Source of the DNA: Anas platyrhynchos
Lineage: Eukaryota; Chordata; Aves; Anseriformes; Anatidae
Assembly: GCF_047663525.1 (NCBI RefSeq)
Contig: NC_092621.1
Coordinates: 82,122,501-82,186,500, forward strand
Length of the DNA: 64,000 nt
Direction: 5' to 3'
The notes under the pieces are model-generated. The model saw nothing but the letters and a program-made list of their open reading frames with translations. It was not told where the DNA came from and did not search any database. Position numbers and translations under genes: made by a program. Position 1 is the first letter of the stretch, and the number at the start of each line of letters is the position of its first letter. This document shows positions 20,408 through 33,363 of this stretch, in pieces.

Positions 20408-23400
20408 GTAAGTACATCAGCTACCTCAGAGCACGCTCTTACTGTTTGGGTAGAGTGTATTCACTTTCATTGTGATAATAGAATGAAGTATAAGAACAAC
20501 CCTAAGCACTTCAGGTCAGTTTTGAGGTACTTAATGTACTTCCATTTGTTTCCATTATCGTTTTTATCATTACCACTTCCTGTCCCTTTGCTAACTGTGG
20601 TATCCCATAGTTAACTGGATTGCTTGCAAGATGTTTGTTCATTAAGGTCCTCAGCTTGATTTGGTTTTCTGGACATTGCAGTAATAGTAACACTGAGGAT
20701 CTGAATTTGTTTGAAATAAAGTTATACTCGCCTTAGAAGCTGCAAATGGATCTGGATTTATAAGGTTACTGTTGATGCAAGCACAGAAAGATTCAGGATG
20801 AGTGTTTTGTGCCTCTGTAGCCAGAATGTGAAAATAACTTGAAAACAACTGAGATGTGTTCTATATAATTAAGGAAGTTGAGACTGGACATTTGGGTTAT
20901 GTTTAGGATGTATCTGAAAATTAAAGGGTAAGAAAGAGTAGATAATTTTCTTACTAAGCTGAGTTTTACTACACAGGCAAACTTGGGCAATTTTGAGGCT
21001 GAAAAGTAGTGTTGCAGTGTTGCAGTTTTACATAACAGAATTTCCCATTTATGTCAGGATTTGATCAAGGTGCATGAAATTTTTCTCAATCTCACGTGTT
21101 ACAGAACGTTTTAGTTTGACATGTAACCAGTGGGATTCTGAGATTTCCCTGAATAGTTATTTTGCCAGTGGCTTTGATTTGCCGAACCATGTTACATGTC
21201 CTCAAAGTCCACCATTTCCCTTACAATTCGAATTGTCTGATTTCAATTACAGTGAGCCATTTACATTGTTCCTACTGTAAATGTTGGCTGCTTGACAGCT
21301 CTAAGAAACTGCATTCTGTATCAACTGTAGCTTCTGCAGTCAGCAGTGGCTTTGGCTTGTAGTAGAATTGCTAGCCCCACTATATCTAATGTATGCCATG
21401 GAGAATTTAGAGACTTTTCTTCCACTCTGCCATTCAAAAATTGTGTCATAACTAGAACTGTTTAGAAATTCCATGAATTATATTTAATGATTGGGCAGTG
21501 ACCAGAAGTATGACACTGCAGCTGTTGATTGATTGATGCTGAAATCATTTTAAGCAGTAAATTGTTGCTCTTACACGTTTCTAATAGGAGCTTTCTGTGA
21601 TCTTATGGATTTCCTGTAAATGCAATTAAAACCCAGTTAAGGTGCATCAGCATACCATCAGCATCATCAGAGATTTAAAATGTTGTCCATCTAGCAAACA
21701 TAGCTGTAATTGGCGAACTCTTTTCGTGATCCAGCTCTGTGACAGTGCATTGTGCATTGCAGCTTAGCACTCAGATACTGTCTGTGCACCACGTATCAGG
21801 TGATATCCAGCTACTACATACCAATTCCAGTTACTACACACAAAAATATCCAGTTACTACATACAAAACTATCTATTTACCACACACTAATTCCATCTTT
21901 GGCCCTAGTTTGCTGTATATTTTAAAAACTCTTTTTGCTTATTCATCTTTCCCGTTTCAGGAGCCATAGTTCAAAAGCAAACAAACAAAACACCAAGAAA
22001 AACCTAACAATTCATTTAAATGCAAATGAAAGAAATGAGATGTGTGCTACCTGGTTGTGACATGACATCAGTCAAACTGTGTCGATATTATCCAGAGTAA
22101 TCATACTTTAATGTAGGTGCAATACTGTTTCAGAAGAGGTTAAGACCTGGGCTATGCTGACCGAAGTGACAGTTTCTGATTTATTTAGGTTGGCAAGAAA
22201 AAGTGCTCTTGGGATTTAAGAACCCTTAACATGGGCTTAAGGTGGATGTGAATGGCTATTTCACAGGTTTTATGTATTTTTCCTGTATTGCTTGATACCT
22301 TTTTACAGAAAGATACAGTGAAGTCATAAAAGGTATACATTTGTTTGTAAAATTATGCATGTCAGAATGCGGTAAAGTATCTTTGCAAAGTGGTATAATG
22401 CCGAGTTGCACTCTTTCAGGACTAGGTATGTTTGTTGTAGCTTTTTTTAGTGTTCCTGCATGTTTGATGGATATTAAGACATTATAAATAATAAACATAA
22501 TTTGTACAGAGTACAGACAATAAGCCAGTGCCTCTGAAAACAGGAGAAGACGAAGATTACATGTTGGCCTTAAAACAAGATTTTAGAGGAACTATGAAAA
22601 AAATGCCATATTTTTTGGCAGTAGAAGAAGAACGTGAAGGTTTGTTTATGTGCTTTTCATTTTTACTTATGTCTTCGGTATTTATTCTCTGGAGGATAAT
22701 GTAGTGAAATGCATGTGTTGAAGATGTATCTAGTGCTGATAACGAGGAACAATAATTAGCCATACTATGACAATATGGATTTTTCCTGCTTTTACACTTA
22801 CTGAAGTTGCAGATCACTTGTACAAGTGCTGTAACTGGAAAGCAACTGTTGTTTGAAAACAAACAAACAAAAAATTTATAGTAAATGTTAGACTTGAAAT
22901 TCAGTTGCCATTTTAGTTATGTAAAGACATATTAAATAAAATACTTATTTTAAGTAGCTGGATGTTATAAAACGTGCTGTTCTAGAACATGAATTTTTTT
23001 TTCCCCTGAGTCCATTCAGGGAAGATTGGTAAGTGTTACTGAAATCACCTGAAATACAAAGATTGAGATGAGAATAAGCAATTTACGGAGGTTTGCATCA
23101 GCAGACCTGGATTTGAAGCTAAAAGCTTGTTCATACTGTATGTGACTTGCAAATCTTATATGTAATTAAACATTAACAGCCTTGTTACTGCTCGAATAGA
23201 AATAAATGCTCTGCTATACTGGACATGCAATCATACATCATTATACTCTTAAAATCCAAGCTTCCTGGTCAGAAAACTGAGCTAGTGGGAAGGAAGGAAA
23301 GGGGAGCAGGGAAGGAACAGCTCTGTCTGTTTACCGTGCTGTGGCAGTATTTTAAACATGTAGCAGCCACAGGAGGTTATTACAGGGAGGAGTGCTTCTT

Positions 23401-26400
23401 TTCACTTGTGATTTTTTGCTGTTCCTGTCATCCTTCTGCATGTGCTGGTGCTTTTTCTGAGTGCTATAAATGGTAAGCACTATTACAGGAAGGTAGGAAG
23501 TAGAGAGTATTGGGAAATGCAGTTTGTGTCAGACCCAAGGTCCAGCCAGTGCAGTAGGCTGCCTTTAATGAGCTTTATAAAAATGTTTAAGGAATCCAGT
23601 GTAGCCAAACACCAGGATAATCTTTCTTGTTGCTATTGTGTGCTGATCCTGAATAGTGAGAACTTACTTGAACTCTAGAACATGAGTTTTAATATCTGTC
23701 CTGAACCATCAAATAATTTTCTGACTCTGGCTATTCATGATACAATTACACAGACTCATCCTCTCTAAAATGTGAGTGCATTTTATTCGTGGTGTACTGG
23801 TGAATTCCAGCTGTTTTTGAGAGCATATGCAATTTTTATCTTTTGTTATGCTTTCAGTACAGTACTGTGATTAACACACCTTATTGATCGTCTGCTTGTT
23901 CTTGTACTAAATCAGTGTTTGAACCGGAGCAGCACACTTCAGTATGACCCTACAGCCTTCAGACTTCTCCCCCCCTTTTTTTTTTTTTTTTAGTTTGAAC
24001 ACAGATGTTTAGCCAGTCTCTGTGGTGTTTCAGTATTCCTTCAGAAACTCCCTGGGAATTTTTGCTGCCCCTGAATGGCTACAAAGACTGAAACAGTTTC
24101 AGGAGCCCTGGCTTCTCACAGTAGATACTGCTGATCATCTGATACTTGCCACCTATTTCTGTGTCAGGCAGGAGCTCCTGGCTCCAGTCCCTCTCGAACT
24201 CTCTCAACAAGTGGCTCTCAAAAAGCAGAATATTTTTTCTGACCCACAGCTGGAGCAGGGCAATCACCAGGACTCAGCAGGCAGCTGTAGCACAGCGCAG
24301 TGGTCTTGCCAGGTAAATGCTTGGTTATAAGGCAAGGAGAACAAGAGATCCGATCTTCATCCCTTTAAGATTGTAGTAGAATTCAAAATAACTCCTTCAT
24401 CTCTTAAATAAACACATTTCACTATTTTTGGGTTCTTATCTCACAGAAGCTTCCTGTGTCCTTGATCTTTGTCAGGCTTGAAATTTGCTATTTCTGTTTG
24501 AGGCACAAAAAAGGAAACTGGCATGCCTGAAAGCCTGTCCGAGTAGTTTCCAAGGAAGCAGCTACTTCATGAGAATGTTACTTCTCTTTTCCAACTGGGC
24601 CTCACATGGTAGTTCTAACCCCAAAGTCATCTTTGCTTCTGCATCTTTCTTCCTGAGGTGTGGTGGTCTCTCAGTGTTGCTAACTGTGCCTTGTGTGTTG
24701 ATGACTGTGCCCAGTCATATAATGACTGTTTTTCCACAAAAGAAAATGACATTTTCAGGAAAAAAACAGGTACGCAGGTACCTGATGGAGTCAAATCTTC
24801 AGCTACGCTCAGTGTTTCCCTGGGGATACATTGATAAATTGCCTTAAGTTGTACTGAACCTTTAGTTAAGAAAAACTCTTCAGTTTCAGGGTTTTGGTAT
24901 GGAGCAATGGTTGTCTGCAGCTTAAACAGCTTGCTTTCATCTCATTATTTTTAACTGATCTTTTGGGTTTTCTTTTTTACAGCTCTCTCCCTCCCCCTTT
25001 TTTTTTCTTCTATGTCATCATAAAAATCTGGCAGGAGTAAGAGGAAGGCAGCAAGGGGACCATGGGCAGGAATTTCTTAGACTGGCTTTGCTACAGGAGC
25101 AAACGGATTGTTTTAAAGAGTCAGCACATCTGTGAGCCAAATGTCATTTGAAGTGTGAGAAGGGAAACATTTTAATTAGTTAGGACATAGCTATCTATCT
25201 TTCGTCCATTATTCAGGTAGTAAACCAAAGACATGTCTAATACTACCTAGCAATTTTGATGCAGTAGTATACTGTGTAGAAGAGATTTTCATCATTCAAC
25301 ACTTATTTTTAGCAAGTAGTAGCCATATTCTTTAAGTTCTCAATTTTCTTCACTTCCTAAGCTATGAATCATTCATCTTTTTCCCGCAGGTATATCTGCT
25401 GCAGCTGGGTGACTGTCACCTTGGCAGTGGTTTGGAATTAATTCATTAACTGTGAGTAGCAAGAGTCAGTCAGGTGTATTTTCTTACTGATGGCATCAGC
25501 AATTAATGCTTCACTAAAGGTTATCAAGCTGAAATAAAGCTACTAGTTTATTTCCCCTCTGTTGCTGATGGTTTCCTACAGCATCTGTAAAGGCCACCTA
25601 TTTCTCATCTGTTAAATACCCCTTGGACACTGCCATTTTAAACACAGTATTTTTGTTGCACAGTTTTAGGTAGGTCTTCTGTTTGCCCTTGTCACAACAA
25701 GTTTAAAACCAAGTTTAATTTCTGACATCTTCATTTTCTGACTGTTTTCCCTGGTGAGTATGCTGGAAGTCTTTGACTGTACAGGTCACAGTCCTTACTT
25801 CGATTTTTTTGTGTTACATCCACAAAAATTGTCCCTGTTTAAGTAATTAGTTATTACTGACATCAGAATCAATAATCTTGTGTTCAGTGGATTTTGCAGT
25901 TGGGCATGGTATTGTGATAAGAAAAAATGTGACTGATTAAAAAATACTTAAGTTTTGGTACTCCTTTTGTCATGAAAGATTGCACAAGATTGTTTATGCA
26001 GTATAACTGCATGTACCTACAGTGTATAACTACTGTATTATTTAAAGTGCATTTCTCAGTTTAGTTCTTGTGCCTGGAAAGAGGAAAAATGGACTAAAAT
26101 GTTGCTGCTGTTTCAGAAATATTTGTTATACTGCAAAGGTTTGCCATCGCAAAAGTCCTGCGGCTTGATCACAATCAGTCAGACACGCAGCCTTTTGAGA
26201 GCTGGGAGTTCTGGGTGCTTTTAGGACAGTGGTGACAAATGTCACCGATCGGTTTTGTTGTAGGGGTTTGGCTGTGAGACTGAGGGGAAGCAGGAGGTGA
26301 GCATTCATCTCATCAGCCGTCCTTACCTGAGTATATCTGATCTGCTTGTGATGTTTTTATACGTTTCAAGCATAGATGAATAAAATATTATCTTTTTTCT

Positions 26401-29400
26401 TTTTTTGACTTCCCAATCATGGAAGGACGGAAAGGTTGAGTTAGAAAGACACCTCAGGAGCTCATCTGGTCCCACCCCTGCTCCAGCAGGGCCACCCAGA
26501 GCAGGGTGCCCAGGCCCACATCCAGGTGATTTTTGAAGATCCCCCAGGAGGAGGCCCCACAGCCTCTGGGCAGCCTGTGCCAGTGCTCAGCCACCCGCAC
26601 AGCACAGAAGTGCTGCCTGGTGCTCAGGGGAACCTCCTTGACCCTGTTTGTGCCCACTGCGTGCTGTCCTGGCACTGGGCACCACTGACAAGAGCCTGGC
26701 TCCATCCTCTTTGCACCCTCCCTCAGAAATTTATAGACATTGCTAAGACGTCCCATGAGCCTTCTCTTCTTTAGGCTAACCAGCCCCAGCTCTCAGTGTC
26801 TCCTCCTAGGAGCAAGCAAGGGCAGCAGAGGCACTTTGCTAACTCCTCTTCAGTTTTGTGTCCAGCATGACCCCAGGTCTTTTTCTGCAGAGCTGCTTTC
26901 AAACTTGTTCCAGTGCTTGTTCCTCTGGACTTTGCACTTCTCCTTTTTTAAGTTTTTCTTGCCAGAGCATTTCTCCAGCCTGTCCAGTACAGAACAAAAC
27001 AGAATATCCCAAGTTGGAAGGGATCCACAAAGATCAGGGAATCCAACTTCTGGCTCCACACAGGACCACCCAAAAACTAAACCTGAGAGCGGTGTCCAAA
27101 AGCGTCTTGAACTCCATCAGGCTCAGTGCCATGACCACATCCCCGGGCAGCCTGTCCCAGTGCCCGACTACCCTCTGGGTGCAGACCCTTTCCCTAACCC
27201 CCAGCCTGACCCTCCCCTGTCCCAGCTCCATGCTGTCCCCTCAGGTCCTGTTGCTGTCCCCAGAGAGCAGAGCTCAGCGCCTGCCCCTCCGCTCCCCTCG
27301 TGAGGGAGCTGCAGACCAAGTACCCCTGGATGGCATCACTACTCTGGTGTTTCTGCCACTCCTGCCAGTTCTATGCCATCAGCAGACCTGCTGAGGATGC
27401 ACGGTATGCATCAACCAGATCATAATGAAGATACTAAACAGGACTGGACCCACTCTTGACCCTGGGGACCTCCAGACAGACTTTGCACCTGGTCATCACC
27501 CCCTGGGTCTGGCCGTTACACCAGGTTCTGACCCACCTCACTGTCTGCTCTTCCAGCCCATACGTCAGCTTGATGGACAGGAACAGCTTTCCCTTGACTG
27601 AGAGGAGATACTCAAAAACTGGAAACTCTTTTTCTGGGGTTGGGGAGGGAGGTGAGTATAAAATGCAGGTTTTTAAGGTACGTAGCATATGATTAGTCCT
27701 GGGAAGTGCCATGAAAACTGCTCAAAGTAGTGACATGGAACTGTTTTTAGCTGTTCAGCAACAGCATGAGAAAGTGCTCTGCGTGGGATAAGGAGGATAT
27801 ACTTATGTTTAGCTACAGGAAAATACCAAAGCCAGCGTCTGGATTGCCTTTTTAATTAATTCAGTAACTTTTTATATCTTTCTCTACAGCAATTGAAAGG
27901 TACAGTAAAAAGTACCAGAGCAGGGAAAAGGAGCATGCAGCGTGGACCCCAGGTAATATCTGAGATTACCAAAGGCTAATTCTCTATTAACCTGTGCAAT
28001 TATCTGTTCTTCTTAAATGTTTGATTCATTATTTTATAAGCAATGTAAGTATGCAAATCCTTACCAATGCATGTTATTCCCTCTTGAGGGTTATGCCCTT
28101 GTCATGTTTTCAGATCAAGGGGAAGCGTTGTTTTGTCCAAAAGAAATACAAATCTGGTTTTATTTTTTACTCATTCAAAACAACAGCAAGAATGCAAGCT
28201 TGACCTCGGTCTCTAGCTTTCCCTCTTCCTTACTCCCCATGCAGATGTCAGTTTTGAACTGGGAATATACAGAAATGCTACTGAAAACAAAAAAAAACAC
28301 AGTTTCTTTGTCACTGCTAAATGGTTTTTATGACATTAAATTTCCACAAAGGCACCAGCATAGATCAATACTGCAAGCTTAATCATAGTTCATAAATAAG
28401 AGGCCATCTGGGCCACTGGAGGGGCTGAACTTTGTCTCACCCAAGCAGATACCAGTTTCCATTAACTGGGTGAAATGCTGCTTCTCCCTGTACTTCCTCA
28501 ACTTAAAGTACAGCCAAAATTCAGTAAAATTGTTGGGTGCTAAAACAATTAGGCATACACGTAAACAACACTGCAGGGGTCCCAGCCTTCTCAGTGTTGG
28601 TGGGAGGGGGAGGATTACCACAGTAAATCGTTGTTTACATGCATCAAAGCTATTTTCTCTGCAGATTGGAGAAGACTCCCAAGAGAAATGAAGCCAAGAA
28701 AAAAGATGAAAAAAGGTAGATTATATATTTTTAAAGAGCATTTAATACACACTAGTTGAGTGTAAGAAAACATGCCGGAGCTGGTTAGGGGAAAAAATGG
28801 TAGAAATGTTAACGAGGCCTAATAAACAGGGCTTTTGGCAGTTATTTTCTAAATAATTTACTAGTCTGCCTGGCTTTTATGTTTTGTTTTTTTGTTTTGT
28901 TTTGTTTTGCTTTGCTTTGCTTTGTTTCTGTAGGATTTTAACTTAGAGGAACAGATCTCTCTTCCTTTAATGGTGATGTACTGTATTAACTAGCTAGGTG
29001 CCAATATGCAATAGTGGAAGATTAAAGATGTAAAAAAAACTTTTTTGTTTTGGAATTTTGTGATCAATTCCCCTTCTTCTATTCACCAAATAGCCAGCTG
29101 TTCAGATTTTCTCTGTATTTTGGGTTTCCCAGTTACATTGTTTATGATTTGGTTGACTTTTGCATTTATTAGGTATTTCATATCTGATTTAATATAGGTT
29201 ACTTTCTGTTTTCCCTGGTTTTACTTTTTTTTTGTTTATTTTCAGCTTTCTTCTGCAGAATTGTGAACCAGATCCTTCAACAGCAGTTGGAGCTGGTATT
29301 GGTTGTTCTTAAAGGAAAAAACAAAAGCAAACAAAAAACTTTTTAGAAAGTGTTTTCTAGTGTGCATGACTTATTTTAAGTTCTCTGTAGAAGCCTGTTG

Positions 29401-32400
29401 CTCTGTTGATGTGAAACAATGCTTGGCCCCCTGTTTCTAGCTGTCTGTTAAATATAATTGTTTACTTTCTTGTTCTCTTTGTCCAAGTCCTTAATGTGTC
29501 ATTTTTCAGTTCAAGGATAAAATAGAAAAAGAAAAGGGAAATGTGCAGTAGTCATGGAGACTGGCTCAGCTGGATGCTTTGTTCCTTTTAAGAGCGTCAT
29601 TGAGAAGCATGGTATTAAAGGTAGACTGCAAGATTCAACCAAAAATTAACTGCTTATTTGCAAAATCCCGCAAGAAAACAGAACGTACACATTTTCTTTT
29701 TTTTTTTAAAAGGAGAACTCACACTGGCTTTTATAAGCCTGCAGGCAGCAAGTATCTCCCCGAGATTCCATGAAATTACAAATGCCAACCTACCATTCTT
29801 TCATAGCCTAATGTTCTGATTATCACAGAGAATTACTGATTAATGTGATTTCTTTCTCTAGTCTTTTGTGCCTGCTTCTCTACTTGCTCCTGAAAGTACA
29901 CTTTCTTACAAAATTTTAATGACAAAGACCAGCTGACCATCCAAATTTGATTGGATAAAAAAACTGCTTTTTTTTTCCTAAAAGCAAGAATCATGCGATT
30001 TTAGTTCTTTTTGGGGGGAGTGGGGGATATTGATGATATATATGGAGGCCATACAAAAGTTGTAATGCTTTTGTGTTGAGGTTTGTATGTAGCTGTTGAG
30101 TGACACATTTGCCTGTCTGGTATGCATCCGTGGTGTGTTGTGAGGACAGCCATGTTAGGTGACACTTTAGTGGAACAAAGGCGAGGGAGTGCAGTGCATT
30201 TTATCTGCGCTGATATGCAAACAAGTTTCCTACCATTCTACCTTCATAGACTGTAGGAGTGGTTTTTGGATCGCTGCAGTTACATGCACAGGCCTGGCTT
30301 CATTTTCACTCTACCTGCTGGTTTCCCAGAGTGTTTTAACAACACATGACTGTGACTGACATAACTTTAGGTAGAATGCCACATCTCATCTGCACAGCCT
30401 GGGCTGTGGACCATGTGATCCTAGGTATCACCAGTGTCTCCAAAAAAAAAAACCCCAAAACCACAATAAAATAAAAAATAAAATAAAATAATAAAAAGAA
30501 AAACATTGTAAGTTGACTGGCCTCAGCTCCTGTAGGCCAGCTATATGCATACATATTACATCAATCAGATGTATGCATTTAGGCCAAAATCCTGTAACAA
30601 CAGGTGTTTCAAAAGATCAGATTGTATTCCATTGTACCTCAAAGCAACGTGGATGTGAGAAGCTGTTTTGCTTAAAATTCTACTGTCCAATGATGGGTCC
30701 CTGTCTCTAATATCACGATGAGCTCTGGAGACGCCCACCACTAAACGGAAGACTTTGCATGTCTCTTTGGGCTTCCAGGCTGTTTATTGAATAGAAATTA
30801 TCTCTAAAAGTCTGCAGGTGTTTGTGCAGATACAATCATTTTTAACCACACTTGTTTTCCCTAAAAGCCTCCTTCATTCTGGATGTGTTTGCCTAGAGAG
30901 AGTTCACATGTTATTACAGAACAGCTTGACTTCCCATAGCTGTGTGTGGTGCTTTTGTCACATAATCCCTTCCTAGGCAAAACACTGAAACGAACAGAAT
31001 GTTATTTATGGCAAAATGCAGCCACTCTCATTGCAGCTTTTAAAGTTCTGCTTCCTTAAGTATTAGGACACATAAAATATGTATCACTGGGGGTTACTGT
31101 CCACATCAGAAAGGCTATCCCCTCCTTCTATCTGTGCACATTAATTATACTTTCAGGTACCATGTTGTGTAAAAAAAATAAAAAGGGGGTGGAAGGAACA
31201 TAATCTCAACTGAAGCTACTGTGTCTTATCAGAAGCTGTGTAGCTACACCAGTGTGGAACTTCACAAAGGCAGTTTTACCCTGCTGAGAAGAGCTCAGGT
31301 GCTAGGTGTAGCCCTACGTTGTAAATTGTATGCGGTGGTGTGCAGTACAGAAGGAGAAGGGCAGTTAAATCATGGAAACAGGACGTCTCTGCAGAGCTCT
31401 TTAACTCTGCTCAAATATTTCTCAGTCTGGAGCTCCTTGTTTCTCCCGGTCAAATTCCCCTCCTGGAACTGGGAGAGGTATTCCTCAGCTGAGAGTGCTG
31501 CAATCAGACAGCTCATACCTGGGTACATGGAATGTTATTTTTGACCTTTACTCCACAATATAGTTCAGCAGTACAAGGCTGAATTGTAGGGAGTAACTCG
31601 ATAAAGGTCATGTTCATGTAAGAGCCATCGCTGGTCCGCAAGCCACTTTGCTGCAGTAACCACATTACTGTGTTGTAACTCATATACTCTCCTGTCTGCC
31701 TTTTTTTTTTTTTTTTAATGTATCTATCTGAAGTGCACTGCTGTCCTACCTGTATATGAACAGTAATATGTTTTTATCGTTTCAGCTGATGAAAAATATC
31801 AACGTGGATTTTTTTTTTCTAGTTTCTTAATACAGTGTATGTAGGTGAAAAGTACTTTGCAGAACTGAATGACATAGTTTGGCCAAAGCTTTGGTCAAAT
31901 ACCTGCTTAAAGACAATTTCAAACTCGCCCCAGACACATCACTTAGATAAATAAGGCCACTACACCTCTAAGAGTGATGTAGCTCAAAGTCTAAGATAAT
32001 TTTAATACAGAGAGTTTGGGGTTTCCACGGCAGTTACTGTTCTCAAGATACAAGCTCTTAGGAGCAAATGAAAAATTTACTGTCCAAACAAATAATAGTA
32101 ATATATTTTATTTCAGCAAGTGCGAAACCAAGAAAGGCAAACAGCTCTGACCCTAAAAGTAACCTGGATGTGTTGAAAAAAATTGAGGTAAGATGTGCTT
32201 AATCTCACTAAGTAGTACAACACAAATTGCTGAAGGAAAACAAATCCAGATTTTGGTGTTGCTTACACACCATGTGGAAATGGGAAGCTAAAAGGTGAAA
32301 TAGTTGTTTGGTGCCTTTACTTTATGGCATGTGGTACTATTTTGTCGGGTGTGACACGGCATCCTACTGTGAATTACTCCAAGAGTGGATGCTAAAGGGA

Positions 32401-33363
32401 AATCATCATCTCAGTTTATTACAGAAGACATACCTTTGTTAGAATGGAAGTCTGATGGCTTATACTTGATAAAATAAGTCTGTATGAAGTTCTGGCCACT
32501 TTATGTTTTCTTTAGTTATTGTCAAAAAATAAATAAATAAAAAATGTGCAATGTTGTTATGTTAGTCATCTTGCTGCTAGCTGCAGCCTAACACTTTGGT
32601 CGTGCGGAGGGCATGCTGTTACCTTAACATGGGATTACCATATAAACAAAATTGTATTCTGACAGGAGTTGGAAAAGAAGGATGATGAAGAAGAGAAATC
32701 TGAAGATGAGAAAGACAAAACAAAAGACAAAGAAGGTGAAGATGATGACGAAGCAGAAGAACCAGAGGAATATGATGAAGAGGAGCACGAAGAGGTGCTT
32801 TTTTTTTGGTTCCTATTTACAGCAAGTCAGATTGCAGTCATTGAGTTGTGTGTTGGCTGCCAGCCAAATGTCCCTAGCTTCTCTGAAGCAGAATGAGAGT
32901 TGTAGTGAAAGGCACTACTGCATTAATTTTCTTTGTTGCAGTAGGTTGTGCTGTAGTTCAGTGAGTATTTCAGATTTGATACTCCAAAAGAGCTGTGAAA
33001 TAAGAGGGTTGCAAACAGGAACGTGTCCTGCCTCAAGGAATACATAAAATTATTAATTTTCTTCATCAAAATAGGGCACAAAATTTACATTAAAAAATCA
33101 TGCCTCTTCTTTCATAGATACTGGAACTTAATTATGTTTTATTTTTCCACAAGAAATAAGGAAAAACATGTTAATGTTTCAAAATTTTTGTGCTCAACAA
33201 ATTTAAAACACATTTCTTTAATAAATTGTCACAGGCATAGCAATAGTGTTTTGATCTGCACTGTGTTTTTATTTAGGAAAATGACTACATTTCTTCATAT
33301 TTTGAAGATGGAGATGACTTTGGTGCTGGCAGCGATGACAATATGGATGAAGCAACATACTAG
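20288..33363 (+). CDS. POLR3G: DNA-directed RNA polymerase III subunit RPC7 (RPC32-alpha)
   Basis: Seven coding exons: 20288-20407, 22510-22639, 27890-27952, 28665-28715, 32117-32187, 32666-32794 and 33277-33363. All have AG/GT junctions and keep one frame, giving 216 aa plus TAG (human 223). The protein starts MAGSGRGRGRAAFTFNIEA, the conserved RPC7 N-terminus. Residues 41-121 hold the conserved core with KPVPLKTGEDEDYMLALKQ and DWRRLPREM (105-113), which in Pol III binds the RPC3/RPC6 initiation subcomplex in the nucleus. Residues 146-216 form an acidic tail rich in Glu/Asp, ending DDNMDEATY as in human. The basic opening and MAGxxGRGRAA favour POLR3G over its paralogue POLR3GL, as does synteny. 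The third exon has a weak donor (GTTTGT). Its 5' UTR exon is not identified. Confidence 0.96.
20408..22509 (+). other. POLR3G: POLR3G intron after coding exon 1
   Basis: AT-rich. The only structure seen is a four-unit tandem repeat at 21807-21892. Confidence 0.8.
21807..21892. repeat. Short tandem repeat, 20/23-bp unit, four copies
   Basis: Units open with CCAGYTACTACAYAC (last one CTATTTACCACACAC) and alternate in length 20, 23, 23, 20. The extra three bases come from an AAT/TAT tail. Confidence 0.7.
22510..22639 (+). CDS. POLR3G: POLR3G coding exon 2
   Basis: Acceptor TTGTACAG ends at 22509. Encodes STDNKPVPLKTG to EEERE plus one base. The donor is GTTTGT, T at +3, a poor match to GTRAGT. 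Confidence 0.93.
26416..26960 (-). mobile_element. CR1 LINE 3' fragment
   Basis: On the plus strand it reads 'gagctcatctggtcccaccc', 'cagggccacccagagcaggg' and 'ctttaggctaaccagcccc', the reverse complement of the CR1 3' region, starting at the CR1 terminus near 26416. Antisense to POLR3G, no intact ORF. The right part (to about 26960, 'tttttctgcagagctgcttt') continues the same element. Confidence 0.85.
26990..27600 (-). mobile_element. Second CR1 LINE fragment, adjacent and same orientation
   Basis: It restarts with a CR1 3' terminus ('cccaagttggaagggatcc') and runs through 'tcccaacttg'-type spacer, 'acatccccgggcagcctgtc' and 'gaccctggggacctccag'. A separate terminus shows this is an independent insertion in tandem with the previous one, or a different subfamily. 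Antisense to POLR3G. Confidence 0.85.
27890..27952 (+). CDS. POLR3G: POLR3G coding exon 3
   Basis: Acceptor TCTCTACAG, donor GTAATA. Encodes IERYSKKYQSREKEHAAWTP, matching the human IERYSKRY region. Confidence 0.93.
28665..28715 (+). CDS. POLR3G: POLR3G coding exon 4
   Basis: Acceptor TTCTCTGCAG, donor GTAGAT. Encodes DWRRLPREMKPRKKMKK. Confidence 0.93.
32117..32187 (+). CDS. POLR3G: POLR3G coding exon 5
   Basis: Acceptor TTATTTCAG, donor GTAAGA. Encodes ASAKPRKANSSDPKSNLDVL and KKIE, ending in phase 0. Confidence 0.92.
32666..32794 (+). CDS. POLR3G: POLR3G coding exon 6 (acidic tail)
   Basis: Acceptor TTCTGACAG, donor GTGCTT. Forty-three codons dominated by E, D and K, including EEYDEEEHEE. 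Confidence 0.93.
33277..33363 (+). CDS. POLR3G: POLR3G last coding exon
   Basis: Acceptor TTATTTAG. Encodes ENDYISSYFEDGDDFGAGSD to DEATY and a TAG stop. Confidence 0.95.
   Translation, partial: ENDYISSYFEDGDDFGAGSDDNMDEATY

Larger units (their letters stand above)
22640..27889 (+). other. POLR3G: POLR3G large intron with CR1 insertions
   Basis: 5.2 kb. Besides the two CR1 copies (separate entries) there is a block at about 23520-23640 with 'gacccaaggtccagcc', resembling an old amniote dispersed repeat, but this is weak. Poly-T runs occur near 23976-23992. Confidence 0.7.
27953..32665 (+). other. POLR3G: POLR3G introns between coding exons 3 and 6
   Basis: Introns 27953-28664, 28716-32116 and 32188-32665, AT-rich. 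A TTTTG/CTTTG pentamer run lies at about 28882-28928 and A/T homopolymers are common. No recognised transposon or extra exon. Confidence 0.75.
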
